From Candidatus Roseilinea mizusawaensis (GTDB lineage: Bacteria > Chloroflexota > Anaerolineae > J036 > Brachytrichaceae): a stretch of DNA of 64,000 bases. Shown here piece after piece: positions 28,532-37,922 of the stretch. The stretch covers positions 1-64,000 of the forward strand of contig JAEANN010000047.1 in assembly GCA_016841965.1 (NCBI GenBank), given 5' to 3'. The notes beneath the pieces were generated by a model, which was not told the origin of the DNA, did no database searches, and saw only the letters and a program-made list of their open reading frames with translations. The stretch's first letter is position 1. The number at the start of each line of letters is the position of its first letter. The translations under genes and the position numbers were made by a program.

Positions 28532-29035
28532 ATGAAACGTGTGTCCAAACCGCTTCTTGTCAGCACGATCGTGATTGCCAGCTTGTTAATCACGCCGGGC
28601 TGTGGCGCAGTCGATTCGCTGCTTGGCGGCAGCAGCGCCGGCACCGTATCCAATCTGTGGTCTGATGTGCCCGCGCTGGATGGCGCGACAAAGGCAGATT
28701 TGCAACTGCCGCCCGCGACGCGCATCTTCATCCAGGCTGCCTTTGAAGGCAAGCTGGAGTTCATCTCCTATACCACTGCCAAATCCCCACAGGAAGTACA
28801 AAACTTCTACACACGGGAGCGCATGCGGGCAGCGGGATGGAACTCGGATGCGGGTGGCTGCGCCGACGCTGGCAGCTCGGGTGTCGCTAACGCCGCTTTC
28901 TGTTTGTTCGGCAAGCGACAGGGCAACCGCGATGAAGGGCTGGTCATCGTGCTGACACAGAACGAACAGAAAACCCAGACCCAGATCTTTTACGTGCGGA
29001 TCGACATCACCGCCACGCCCACGCCCCAGCCGTAG
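28532..29035 (+). CDS. Lipoprotein paralogous to the CDS at 4311-4856
   Basis: LWSDVPALDGATKADLQLPP...VQNFYTRERMRAAGWNSDAGGC. Confidence 0.8.
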   Translation: MKRVSKPLLVSTIVIASLLITPGCGAVDSLLGGSSAGTVSNLWSDVPALDGATKADLQLPPATRIFIQAAFEGKLEFISYTTAKSPQEVQNFYTRERMRAAGWNSDAGGCADAGSSGVANAAFCLFGKRQGNRDEGLVIVLTQNEQKTQTQIFYVRIDITATPTPQP

Positions 29036-29049
29036 CGCAAGGGCTTTGC

Positions 29050-30318
29050 TCATCTCTCGTGGGGCACAGTGAAATAAAACGTGGTGCCGACGCCTTCCCG
29101 GCTTTCAACCCACAGCCGGCCGCCGTGCGCCTCGACGATATGTTTTGCGATGGACAGCCCTAGGCCGGTACCCCCCTGTCCGCGCACGCGATCAACCTTG
29201 TAGAAGCGTTCGAAGATGCGGGGCAGGGCATCGGCTGGGATGCCGACACCGGTATCCTGCACAGCTAATGTGATGTGATCGGCTTCGCTCGCGGCGTCGT
29301 CCAGCTCGCCGTTGGGCTGGGTCGGCTGCGGAGGCGTCGCGTCCGACAGCCAGACGGTGACGCTGCCACGCGGGGTGAATTTGATGGCGTTGTGCAGCAG
29401 ATTGGACAGCACGCGCCGGATTTGGTCTGGATCGACAAGTCCAACCACACCGCGCTGCACATGACTGGTCAGTGTCAGGCCGGCTCGCTCTGCCTGAGGC
29501 GCAAGGCGAAGGATAACGCTATCTACCAACTCTGCCATATCCGTTGGCACCATCCGCATGGGCACACGGCCGGATTCGATCAGAGAGAGATCGTACATCT
29601 CCTGAGCCAACTGGGTGAGTGAATCAAGCTGATCGCTGATCTGGTTCAGCAGCCGACCGTGCTGTGTTTCATCTGCCTGAGGGGGCATCTGTCGCAGCGT
29701 ATCGACCAGCAAGCGGATGGTTGCCAGTGGCGTGCGCAACTCGTGCGAGATATTGGCGACGAAATCGCGCCGGGCGCGTCCAAGTCGCTGAAGCTCGCCA
29801 ACATCGTACAGCAGCAAGACAGCTTCCCGGCTCAATTGGCCCCCGCCATTTTCTGAGCGAAAAGCGCCGGCACGCACGCGAAACTGCCGCCCACCCAGCC
29901 TCAACTCGCGCGGCAGCTCATAGGCGTCTTTCAGCACCTCATCTACAATTACGTCGAGTTCATAGCAGCGGGTGACTTCAATCAGGCTGCGACCCGGCGC
30001 GCAGGCGCCGCCGAATAACCGCTGGGCGGCGTTATTGTGATAGGTGACGATGTGGCCGGCGTCCACAAACAAGATCGGATCGATGGTAGTGTTGGTAATG
30101 GCATCGCGGCTGGCCAGCGCATGAGCGGCCTGCCGGCGTAACTGTGCTTGCGCGACGCGCATCTCGCGCTCCACCATACCGGCAGCGAGCATTTGCGCGT
30201 TCAACGCCCGGACACGTAACGCCAGAATCACGCACAGGCCGGCCAGTGCTGCAATCACAATCCATGTCAGTTCCATACGCCATTTCCACATCCACACGCC
30301 ATTTGCATACGCCGTCAC
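29050..30318 (-). CDS. PAS-containing sensor histidine kinase (PhoR-like)
   Basis: [81 protein letters not shown] start overlapping the upstream stop. Confidence 0.93.
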   Translation of the reverse strand: MTAYANGVWMWKWRMELTWIVIAALAGLCVILALRVRALNAQMLAAGMVEREMRVAQAQLRRQAAHALASRDAITNTTIDPILFVDAGHIVTYHNNAAQRLFGGACAPGRSLIEVTRCYELDVIVDEVLKDAYELPRELRLGGRQFRVRAGAFRSENGGGQLSREAVLLLYDVGELQRLGRARRDFVANISHELRTPLATIRLLVDTLRQMPPQADETQHGRLLNQISDQLDSLTQLAQEMYDLSLIESGRVPMRMVPTDMAELVDSVILRLAPQAERAGLTLTSHVQRGVVGLVDPDQIRRVLSNLLHNAIKFTPRGSVTVWLSDATPPQPTQPNGELDDAASEADHITLAVQDTGVGIPADALPRIFERFYKVDRVRGQGGTGLGLSIAKHIVEAHGGRLWVESREGVGTTFYFTVPHER

Positions 30319-30794
30319 ACTTCATCGGTGGCCTGCACCACTTTCGCGCCCGTCACCTGAATCAGGTCGGCCACTTTGACCCGCAGGTTGATGCCGCGCT
30401 GCCCGGCGCTCACGTAAATTGACTCAAGCTGTTGCGCGCTGGCGTCGATATAGATGACGAAGCCTTTGTTCAACAGGGCCAGCGCAGAGATGCCGCCGAC
30501 TTTCAAGCCGGTCAGGCTCTCGGCCTCTTTGTGAGTCGCCATGCGCAGACTCTTCTCGCCGATCTCTTTGGCCAGCAATCGCAAATTCAACTCACGTGGG
30601 CCGGGTGTGATGACCAGCATAGGCTTGCGGCCGGGAGCTTCGGACAGCACCACCAGCGTCTTGTAGACCTGGGCCTCTGGCACGCCAATAGCCGTCGCAA
30701 CGCCATCTGTTCCGTGAATCTCTTCTGAATACTCGTGTGCCGTGTAGGCGATCTTGCGCCCATCCAGCACGCGCATCGCATTCGTCTTTTGCAT
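30315..30794 (-). CDS. ybaK: YbaK/EbsC-type Cys-tRNA(Pro) deacylase
   Basis: Start ATG 30794; MQKTNAMRVLDGRKIAYTAHEY...VYKTLVVLSE...KVGGISALALL. Confidence 0.92.
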   Translation of the reverse strand: MQKTNAMRVLDGRKIAYTAHEYSEEIHGTDGVATAIGVPEAQVYKTLVVLSEAPGRKPMLVITPGPRELNLRLLAKEIGEKSLRMATHKEAESLTGLKVGGISALALLNKGFVIYIDASAQQLESIYVSAGQRGINLRVKVADLIQVTGAKVVQATDEV

Positions 30795-30993
30795 GGACCG
30801 ATTCTCCACGCGCAATTCTAGAGCGTGTTTCGACGCGCTGGAATCGACTGTGGATGTGCGCCGTTTTGCGCGCCGTGTCGATGTGCGCGATGTGGTGGTC
30901 GCGCAGGTGTGGTCGTGCAATTGGCCAGCGCATTGGCGCGCAGATGCGATCCAGAAGCCGGCTGAGCGCACTCAATCCTGCGGCCGGCCCGCG

Positions 30994-31845
30994 TCAACGC
31001 GATGGGCTGACCAATGTTAGATTAATTCCTTGCAGGTTGCTATCGCGCCCATCAGCGCGCACCTCGCTTTTGGCCAGCTCGAATTCGAAGATCAGGTTGC
31101 GGCTGGGCAGTTCAGCCGGGTCGACCATGGGTGGCAGCCACGAGTCATGAAAGAACGCGCTGCCATATGGCGAATCGGGCTGGCGCGGATCGAGGCGCCA
31201 CAACTCCGGACCGATTGTTTTCATGAAGCGCAGGAAGCCGTAGCCCTTGTCGACGTGGCTATAGCACACCCCACGCACGCGCGACCCCACCTCGCCCCAG
31301 GCCGGCCCGCCCCGGCCGGTAGTCAGCGGCAACAGATTGGGCACCAGATAGCCGGACACAAACAAATCTGCCTCGCGGCGCAGGTCGTTCGACACGTTCT
31401 CGAACGCCACCACTTCCACTCGACACCCCCGGTTCTGCAATGCGCGCACGACCTGAACAAAATCACCATCGCCGGTTGCCAGCAATACCCGGTCGATGCT
31501 TTCTGATTGCAGCAGGGCATCCACCGCCAGATCGAGATCGGCATTTGCCTTGCCGAAGCGATTGCCTTGCTCGTCGGTATACCAGCGCACAGTCTTTTCG
31601 ATCACCTTGTAACCAAAATCGCGCAGCAACGAATAGAAGCCCTGCTGGCCAGCTCTGTAGCTTTCGTCATTGGTGGCGCGCTCGGCATCGTAACTGACAT
31701 AGGCGTTCAGCCGCACCGGCTCGGCGCCGCCCCGGCAGGCAAAATCGCGCAGCACGTCGTAGCGCATGCCGTACCCACCGTTGCGCGCCATATTAGCGAC
31801 ATCCACATACACGCCTACTCGCAATCCTTGTTTTGTGTTGGGCAT
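30994..31845 (-). CDS. NYN domain (LabA/DUF88) putative nuclease with cold-shock-like C-terminus
   Basis: RVGVYVDVANMA, KANADLDLAVDALLQSESIDRVLLATGDGDFVQVVRAL; C-term RGVCYSHVDKGYGFLRF...SAFFHDSWL. Confidence 0.85.
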   Translation of the reverse strand: MPNTKQGLRVGVYVDVANMARNGGYGMRYDVLRDFACRGGAEPVRLNAYVSYDAERATNDESYRAGQQGFYSLLRDFGYKVIEKTVRWYTDEQGNRFGKANADLDLAVDALLQSESIDRVLLATGDGDFVQVVRALQNRGCRVEVVAFENVSNDLRREADLFVSGYLVPNLLPLTTGRGGPAWGEVGSRVRGVCYSHVDKGYGFLRFMKTIGPELWRLDPRQPDSPYGSAFFHDSWLPPMVDPAELPSRNLIFEFELAKSEVRADGRDSNLQGINLTLVSPSR

Positions 31846-31870
31846 AGCAGGAGGTTAGAAGTCGGATCGG

Positions 31871-31905
31871 AGATGACAGATGACAGATGACAGATGACAG
31901 ATGAC
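31871..31905. repeat. Heptanucleotide tandem repeat (AGATGAC)x5
   Basis: agatgac repeated five times, directly readable, between the NYN gene and the PspA-like gene. Confidence 0.95.
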
Positions 31906-31910
31906 AAGAG

Positions 31911-32510
31911 TCAACCTTCTTTTTTGGCGCGCTGGGTCAACAAGTCGGCGATGCGCGTTTGATCGAGCGCGTCTTTGGCGTCCGTCGTGTCGGTGTGGGC
32001 ATCCAAGCCACCCTGCGTCGTGACATGATGTTGCTGGCTCTGCCGGTGCTGCGCCGCCCGAGTCCCAGGAGCAGGCGCGGGGTCGCCTACTCGCTGCCCA
32101 GACTGCTTGCGCGCCGCGTTGAGTTGGGCTTGGGTGTCCTGGATTTGGATGCGTAACTTTTCAGTTGCGGCTGCGTAATCACGATAAGCGCGCTCCGCCG
32201 CAAGCGCTTTGGCCTGCGCGCGCGCGGTTTCGTCCTGCCGGCCGGCCACAGTTGCATCCACTTCGATGGCGAGCGCGCCGGCCCTCGCCACAGCATCCCG
32301 CCAATCCAACTCGGCGCGCTGTTCGCGGGCGACAGCTTCGGCCAGCAACGCATTGAGGCGTTTCAACCGTTGCTCAGCTTGCTCCAGCAGATCTTCGACC
32401 CGCTCTTCTGGCTTGGCCGGGGACAAGCCGGCACGGGCTATGGTGTGCGCAGTCTGGCCGGCCACTGCGCGCAGGACGAGGGAAACGCGCTCGAACAGAT
32501 TCACAAACAT
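31911..32510 (-). CDS. PspA/IM30-like coiled-coil protein
   Basis: 199 aa; MFVNLFERVSLVLRAVAGQ then long coiled coil. Confidence 0.5.
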   Translation of the reverse strand: MFVNLFERVSLVLRAVAGQTAHTIARAGLSPAKPEERVEDLLEQAEQRLKRLNALLAEAVAREQRAELDWRDAVARAGALAIEVDATVAGRQDETARAQAKALAAERAYRDYAAATEKLRIQIQDTQAQLNAARKQSGQRVGDPAPAPGTRAAQHRQSQQHHVTTQGGLDAHTDTTDAKDALDQTRIADLLTQRAKKEG

Positions 32511-32746
32511 ATTCTACCCAGCAGATGCGCTGCAATCATCGGCCGAGATGCTTATCCACAAACCCATGCCCTTATCGGGCAAGGCAGCCGGGGCCTTAAA
32601 ATCTGCGCCGGGCTGGAAAATCTGTGCTATGTTTGACAACACGTACAAGTAGCCAGTCGTCAGCAGCCCGCCCGACGCCTGGCTACTGTCTTCTGTAGCA
32701 CGTATTGCGCATCTGCAATCTGCATTCTATCGCCTGTCATCCGACC

Positions 32747-35700
32747 ATGTCGTTCGTACACCTGCACGTTCACTCGGAATACTCGATGCTCGACGGCCTG
32801 GGGCACGTCAAGAAGCTGGCCCGACGCGCCAAGGAGCTGGGCATGCCAGCCCTGGCGCTCACCGACCACGGCGTGATGTACGGCGCGATCGAGTTCTACG
32901 ACGCCTGCCATGACAACGGCATCAAGCCGATTATCGGCATGGAAGCGTATCTGACCCGGCGCGGCCGGCGCATGCACGACCGCGATAACGCGCATGATCG
33001 CAGCCCCTATCACCTGTTGTTGCTGGCGATGAACAACACCGGCTATCGCAATCTGATGCGCATGGCCAGCCTGTCACAACTGGAGGGCTTCTACTACAAA
33101 CCGCGCATCGACCACACGCTGCTGAAAGAGTGCGCCGAAGGCATCATCTGCACCTCCGGCTGCCCCTCCAGCGAAATCCCGCGCTTGATCCAACAAGGCC
33201 AGTTCGAAGCAGCGCGCCAGGCCGCATTGTGGTATCGCGACTTGTTCAAAGACCGCTTCTACTTCGAGTTGCAAAAGCATGACCTTGCCGATCTAGAGCA
33301 GGTCAACGACGTGCTAGTGCAATGGGCGCACGAAATGAGCGTGCCGCTCATCTGCACCAACGACGTGCACTATGTCCGAAAGGAAGACGCGCCGGCCCAG
33401 GACTTGATGTTGTGCGTGCAAACCAACGCGCTCTACAAAGACCCCAAACGCATGCGGATGAACAATGACTCGTATTACCTGAAAAGCGCTGAGGAAATGC
33501 GCGCCATGTTCGAAGAGCTGGCGCCCGAGTCACTGGCCACAACCATCGAGATCGCCGAACGCTGCGATGTGACGCTCAAAACCAAGCAGTTCCACCTGCC
33601 AAAGTTCCCGATTCCGCCCAAATTCGCTTCTGACCCCGACTACCTGCGTTATCTGTGCGAGCGCGGTTTTGAGCAGCGATATGGCATCTCGGCACAAGAG
33701 CAGGGATCTACACCGACGGACGAAAAGCCGATCGACATGAGCCTGCGCTCGTCATTGGCGCTTTCGACCGCCGACAACCCGAACATGACACCATCGGCGC
33801 TGCGCAAGCGCCTGAACTATGAGCTGAGCGTCATCATCGAGATGGGGTTCGCCACCTACTTCCTGATCGTGTGGGACCTGATCCGCTTCTGCCGCGAAGC
33901 CGGCATCTGGTGGAACGTGCGCGGCAGCGCCGCTGGCTCGATGGTGTCATACGTGCTTGGGCTAACGCAGATCGAGCCAGTCAGCAACGAACTACTGTTC
34001 GAGCGCTTTTTGAACCCCGGCCGCGTGTCGATGCCCGATATCGACATGGATTTTCCCGACGACCAGCGCCACATGCTGGTGGACTACACCATCGAGAAGT
34101 ACGGCAAGGATCAGGTAGCACAGATCATCACGTTTGGCACAATGCAGGCCCGCGCGGCGATCAAGGACGTGGCGCGCGTGCTCGATCTGCCGCCCAGTGA
34201 AGCAACCCGCCTGACATCGCTGGTGCCGGCTATCCCCGGCAAGCCGGTCTCGTTGACCGAGGCGCTCGAACAAATACCGGAACTGAGGCAGTTATACGAA
34301 AGCGAGCCGCACCTGAAAGAGCTGTACGACAAGGCAATTACCGTAGAAGGCACAGTGCGCAACGCCGGCACACACGCCGCCGGCGTTGTCATCGCCGACA
34401 AGCCGCTCATCGAGTACGTGCCCCTGCACCGGCTGACCGGCACCCCGCTGACCGAACAACTCAAGTGTGTCACCCAGTTCGAGATGGGCCACCTCGAATC
34501 CATCGGCCTGCTTAAGATGGACTATCTGGGTCTGTCGATGCTGACCATCATGCGCAAGGCGTGCGAGTTGATTCAGAGGCGGCACGGCCGAGCATACGAC
34601 CTGACCAATATCCCCATTCACGAGCCGGTGATCTACGAGACCCTGTCGAAGGGCGACGTTGTCGGCATATTCCAGGTGGAAGGGCAGGGCATGCGCAATC
34701 TGATGATGCAGATGAAGCCCAACCGCTTCGAGAACGTCGTCGCCGCGCTGGCGCTCTACCGCCCCGGCCCGCTGGAGCAGATCCCCACCTACATCAAGCG
34801 CATGCACGGCGAGGAAAAGGTCGAATATCGCCACCCCGATCTGGAGCACGCGCTCAAAGAGACATACGCCATCATCGTGTATCAGGAGCAGATCATGCGC
34901 GTGGCGCGCGACATCGCCGGCTATTCGGTCGGCGAGGCCGACACCATCCGCAAGGCCGTCGCCAAGAAGAACGCCGAAGCGCTGCTGAAGCACAAGACCA
35001 AGTTCCGCGAAGGGGCTGTGGCCAAAGGCTACAGCGCGGAACTGGCGGACGCCATCTTCGGCGACATCGAGTTCTTCGCTCGCTACGGCTTCCCCAAGGC
35101 GCACGCCGCCGACTACGCGCAGATCACCTGCCAGACGGCCTGGCTCAAATCCATGTATCGCCTGGAATACATGACAGCGCTGATGACATGCGAAGCCGGC
35201 AACACAGAAAAGATCGGCCTGCTCATCACCGACGCCAAAGCGCACGGCATCGAGGTGCTGCCCCCCAGCATCAACAAGAGCTTTGGCGAGTTCAGCATCG
35301 AATCCTCTCCGCCGGCAACTAACCCGGCCGGGGGTGCAAAAGCCAAGCAGGGCAAAATCCGTTTTGGTCTGAACGCGATCAAAAATGTGGGCGAAGGGCC
35401 GGTGCAGGCCATCCTCGCAGCGCGCGAGCGCGGCGGGCCATTCAAGTCGCTGAGCGACTTTTGCAACCGCGTCGATTCGACTGCCATCAACAAGCGCGTG
35501 ATCGAAGCGCTCATCAAGGTGGGCGCATTCGACGAGTTCGGGCCACGCCATCAGTTGCTGGCCGTCATGGATCAGGTGGTTGCAGCGGCAGCGCACACGC
35601 GCAAGGCCGCCGAGCGCGGGCAGTTCATGCTGTTTGGCGGCGACGCGCTGGCCGATGAAGACATGATCGCGCTGCCCAAAGACGCCCGCGAAATCCCACG

Positions 35701-36718
35701 CAAACAATTGTTGGCGTGGGAGAAGGAACTATGCGGCACATACGTTTCGGAACATCCGTTGGCCGCGTCGATGGCGGCGCTGCGCGACTTCATCACGCGC
35801 ACCAGCGTAGAGCTGAGCGAGGCCGACCACGGCCACAACGTCGTGGTAGCTGGCGTCATCACCAGTGTGCGCCCGCATGTCACCAAAGCGGGCAAGAGCA
35901 TGGCCTTCGCCGAGATGGAGGACTTGTTTGGCCGTATCGAGCTGACCATCTTCCCCCGCACGTGGGCCGAGCAGCGCGACAAGATCGTGGCGGACAAAGT
36001 GCTGGTGATCTGGGGCAAGGCCGAGGTGCGCGAGGGCAGCGCGCCCAAGCTGCTGGTGGACAAAGTGAGCGACGAGCTGACGCGCGCGACGGCCGCCAAC
36101 CCATCGCCGGCGAACCCATCCCCAGCATCAGACGCGCTCTATCCAGCTTACGACCACTCTGCCGGCAGCGTCTCTGTCGGCGAACCTGCCGAGCCATACG
36201 ATATCTCGAACGATTACTATCCGCCCCCGCCGGAATGGGACGACATCCCTTACGAAGCGCCTACGCCACCCGATAATGAGTCGGAAGTGATGGCGACACA
36301 ACCGCAAGCACAACCGGCCAGTGATGAGCGTGCGGCGCGCGCACCCAATCCGGCCAGGCCCAACCCAGCCGCGACGCCAAACACAAACGGCAAGCATGAT
36401 GGGCCAGGGTCGAATGGCGGCAGTGCCCCGGCGGGTGCCCCGGCGGGCGCCCCGGTAGCCGGAGTAGCGCCGTTCACCCCCCAAGAACATCTGATCGTCA
36501 CGATCCGCCGCAGCGGCGACTTCCGCCAGGACATCGACCGACTGGAGGCTGTGCATCAAACGCTGCTGGAGTATCCGGGTCCGCACACATTTGCCATTCA
36601 CCTGCGCCAGGCCGGCGGCAAAGATGTGGTGCTGGACTTCCCCAATGACCGCACCCGCGACTGCCCGGAGTTGCGCGCGCGGCTGGCAGCATTGTTGGGG
36701 CCGGGCTGCGTATCCTAG
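32747..36718 (+). CDS. dnaE: DNA polymerase III alpha subunit
   Basis: MSFVHLHVHSEYSMLDGLGHVKKL (PHP), PDIDMDFPDDQR, YQEQIMRVARDIAGYSVGEAD; ATG at 32747. Confidence 0.97.
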   Translation: MSFVHLHVHSEYSMLDGLGHVKKLARRAKELGMPALALTDHGVMYGAIEFYDACHDNGIKPIIGMEAYLTRRGRRMHDRDNAHDRSPYHLLLLAMNNTGYRNLMRMASLSQLEGFYYKPRIDHTLLKECAEGIICTSGCPSSEIPRLIQQGQFEAARQAALWYRDLFKDRFYFELQKHDLADLEQVNDVLVQWAHEMSVPLICTNDVHYVRKEDAPAQDLMLCVQTNALYKDPKRMRMNNDSYYLKSAEEMRAMFEELAPESLATTIEIAERCDVTLKTKQFHLPKFPIPPKFASDPDYLRYLCERGFEQRYGISAQEQGSTPTDEKPIDMSLRSSLALSTADNPNMTPSALRKRLNYELSVIIEMGFATYFLIVWDLIRFCREAGIWWNVRGSAAGSMVSYVLGLTQIEPVSNELLFERFLNPGRVSMPDIDMDFPDDQRHMLVDYTIEKYGKDQVAQIITFGTMQARAAIKDVARVLDLPPSEATRLTSLVPAIPGKPVSLTEALEQIPELRQLYESEPHLKELYDKAITVEGTVRNAGTHAAGVVIADKPLIEYVPLHRLTGTPLTEQLKCVTQFEMGHLESIGLLKMDYLGLSMLTIMRKACELIQRRHGRAYDLTNIPIHEPVIYETLSKGDVVGIFQVEGQGMRNLMMQMKPNRFENVVAALALYRPGPLEQIPTYIKRMHGEEKVEYRHPDLEHALKETYAIIVYQEQIMRVARDIAGYSVGEADTIRKAVAKKNAEALLKHKTKFREGAVAKGYSAELADAIFGDIEFFARYGFPKAHAADYAQITCQTAWLKSMYRLEYMTALMTCEAGNTEKIGLLITDAKAHGIEVLPPSINKSFGEFSIESSPPATNPAGGAKAKQGKIRFGLNAIKNVGEGPVQAILAARERGGPFKSLSDFCNRVDSTAINKRVIEALIKVGAFDEFGPRHQLLAVMDQVVAAAAHTRKAAERGQFMLFGGDALADEDMIALPKDAREIPRKQLLAWEKELCGTYVSEHPLAASMAALRDFITRTSVELSEADHGHNVVVAGVITSVRPHVTKAGKSMAFAEMEDLFGRIELTIFPRTWAEQRDKIVADKVLVIWGKAEVREGSAPKLLVDKVSDELTRATAANPSPANPSPASDALYPAYDHSAGSVSVGEPAEPYDISNDYYPPPPEWDDIPYEAPTPPDNESEVMATQPQAQPASDERAARAPNPARPNPAATPNTNGKHDGPGSNGGSAPAGAPAGAPVAGVAPFTPQEHLIVTIRRSGDFRQDIDRLEAVHQTLLEYPGPHTFAIHLRQAGGKDVVLDFPNDRTRDCPELRARLAALLGPGCVS

Positions 36719-36719
36719 A

Positions 36720-36861
36720 TGTGTTGCTGATGGCACCGGGCCAGCCGCCGATCTTTGGGCCGGCGGCAGATGTGCTGACCGAAGCAGCCTTGAGCCGGGT
36801 GTATGACCTGCTGGTGCAAGTGGTCGAAATCGAAGGGCGCAAGCGCGTGTTGTGGACATGA
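36720..36861 (+). pseudogene. C-terminal remnant of a siderophore/cobalamin-type ABC transporter ATPase
   Basis: Frame from GTG 36720: MLLMAPGQPPIFGPAADVLTEAALSRVYDLLVQVVEIEGRKRVLWT*; only the C-terminal tail of the family. Confidence 0.6.
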
Positions 36862-37331
36862 GTGATTCGATGCACGCCCGGCCGGCCACAGGACTGTACG
36901 GGCTGTCCGACGGACGCGGGGCCGGCAAGAGCAGCCTGTGTCAACAAGGCGAGCGCCGCTTGTTAGCAACGGCCGGCCCACAGGCCGGCTTTGATTTGCG
37001 CGTGGGGCGCTGGTGGTTCAATCCACACACATCCCGCTGGGTCGGCCAGGCGCCGGCCGAAAGCTGCACCTGCGATCTGCTGATAGCGGACGAGATCGGC
37101 CCGCTGGAGCTTACGCGCCATGCAGGATGTCAAGAGGGGGGACAGCGTTGCAAAGCGGGCAATACCAACTGCAATCACACCGTCGTAAGCGTAGCGTTGA
37201 GTCGGAACCTCCCGCGAACGGGCAGCGAGCAATGTTCAAGGGAGCAAGTGCGCATACGAGATGAGCGCAGGAGATCAGAGCGCCTTGCCTTCGTCTATAA
37301 TTGCCCCCGGCCAAAGACAAGAAGCAAGTAA
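36858..37331 (+). pseudogene. Decayed P-loop NTPase (THEP1/DUF2478-like)
   Basis: LYGLSDGRGAGKSSLCQQ...FDLRVGRWWFNP...CDLLIADEIGPLELTR then unrelated tail; degenerate Walker A. Confidence 0.6.
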
Positions 37332-37352
37332 GGAGAAGAGACACCGAGCGCG

Positions 37353-37922
37353 TTGACATTTCCAGCCACACCGCCCAGCTTGCGCCGTGTGCTGGTGCTA
37401 AATGCAACTTACGAGCCGCTCAGCGTGGTATCACAACCGAGGGCGGTGCACCTGATTCTGGCCGACAAGGCCGAGGTCATCGAAACCGACGACGCGCTTA
37501 TTCGAAGCGCGAGCCTGAGCTTTCCGGCGCCGCTGGTGATCCGGCTGCGCTATTACGTCCGCATCCCGTACAACTTGCCCATGCCTCTGTCTCGGCGCGC
37601 CATCTTTCTGCGCGACAACTACACATGTCAGTACTGCGGGGCGCAGCCCGGCAAAGACCAGCTCACCATAGACCATATCCTGCCCCGCTCGCGCGGCGGC
37701 CGCACCGAGTGGGAAAATGTAGTTACCGCGTGCGGCGCCTGCAATCGCCGCAAAGGCAGCCGCACCCCCGAAGAAGCCCACATGAAACTGGCCCGCCCTG
37801 TCTCGCGCCCGCGCTTCTGGGCGATGGCTTTGATGATGGGGCCGGGCAATGACGTTTGGCGCAAGTACCTGTACAGCGAAAATGGAGACGGGTCTGGGTC
37901 CAACCATGAGAGCCACTCTTGA
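37353..37922 (+). CDS. HNH endonuclease family protein
   Basis: CQYCGAQPGKDQLTIDHILPRSRGGRTEWENVVTACGACNRRKGSRTPEEA; TTG start. Confidence 0.92.
   Translation: MTFPATPPSLRRVLVLNATYEPLSVVSQPRAVHLILADKAEVIETDDALIRSASLSFPAPLVIRLRYYVRIPYNLPMPLSRRAIFLRDNYTCQYCGAQPGKDQLTIDHILPRSRGGRTEWENVVTACGACNRRKGSRTPEEAHMKLARPVSRPRFWAMALMMGPGNDVWRKYLYSENGDGSGSNHESHS

Noticed and set aside
31871-31905. CRISPR or phage attachment site
   Set aside because: Units are only 7 nt and contiguous; no integrase or cas genes nearby.
34292-35707. 471-aa ORF antisense to dnaE
   Set aside because: Same shadow-ORF artifact; the dnaE coding frame is unambiguous and no domain is recognisable on the antisense.
36852-37331. 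Novel 159-aa gene
   Set aside because: First ~87 residues look like a degraded NTPase and the remainder is unrelated low-confidence sequence; better explained as a relic.
37353-37922. HNH gene as homing endonuclease or restriction enzyme
   Set aside because: Free-standing HNH protein with a conserved N-terminal domain, no adjacent methyltransferase, intron or intein; treated as a chromosomal HNH protein of unknown role.
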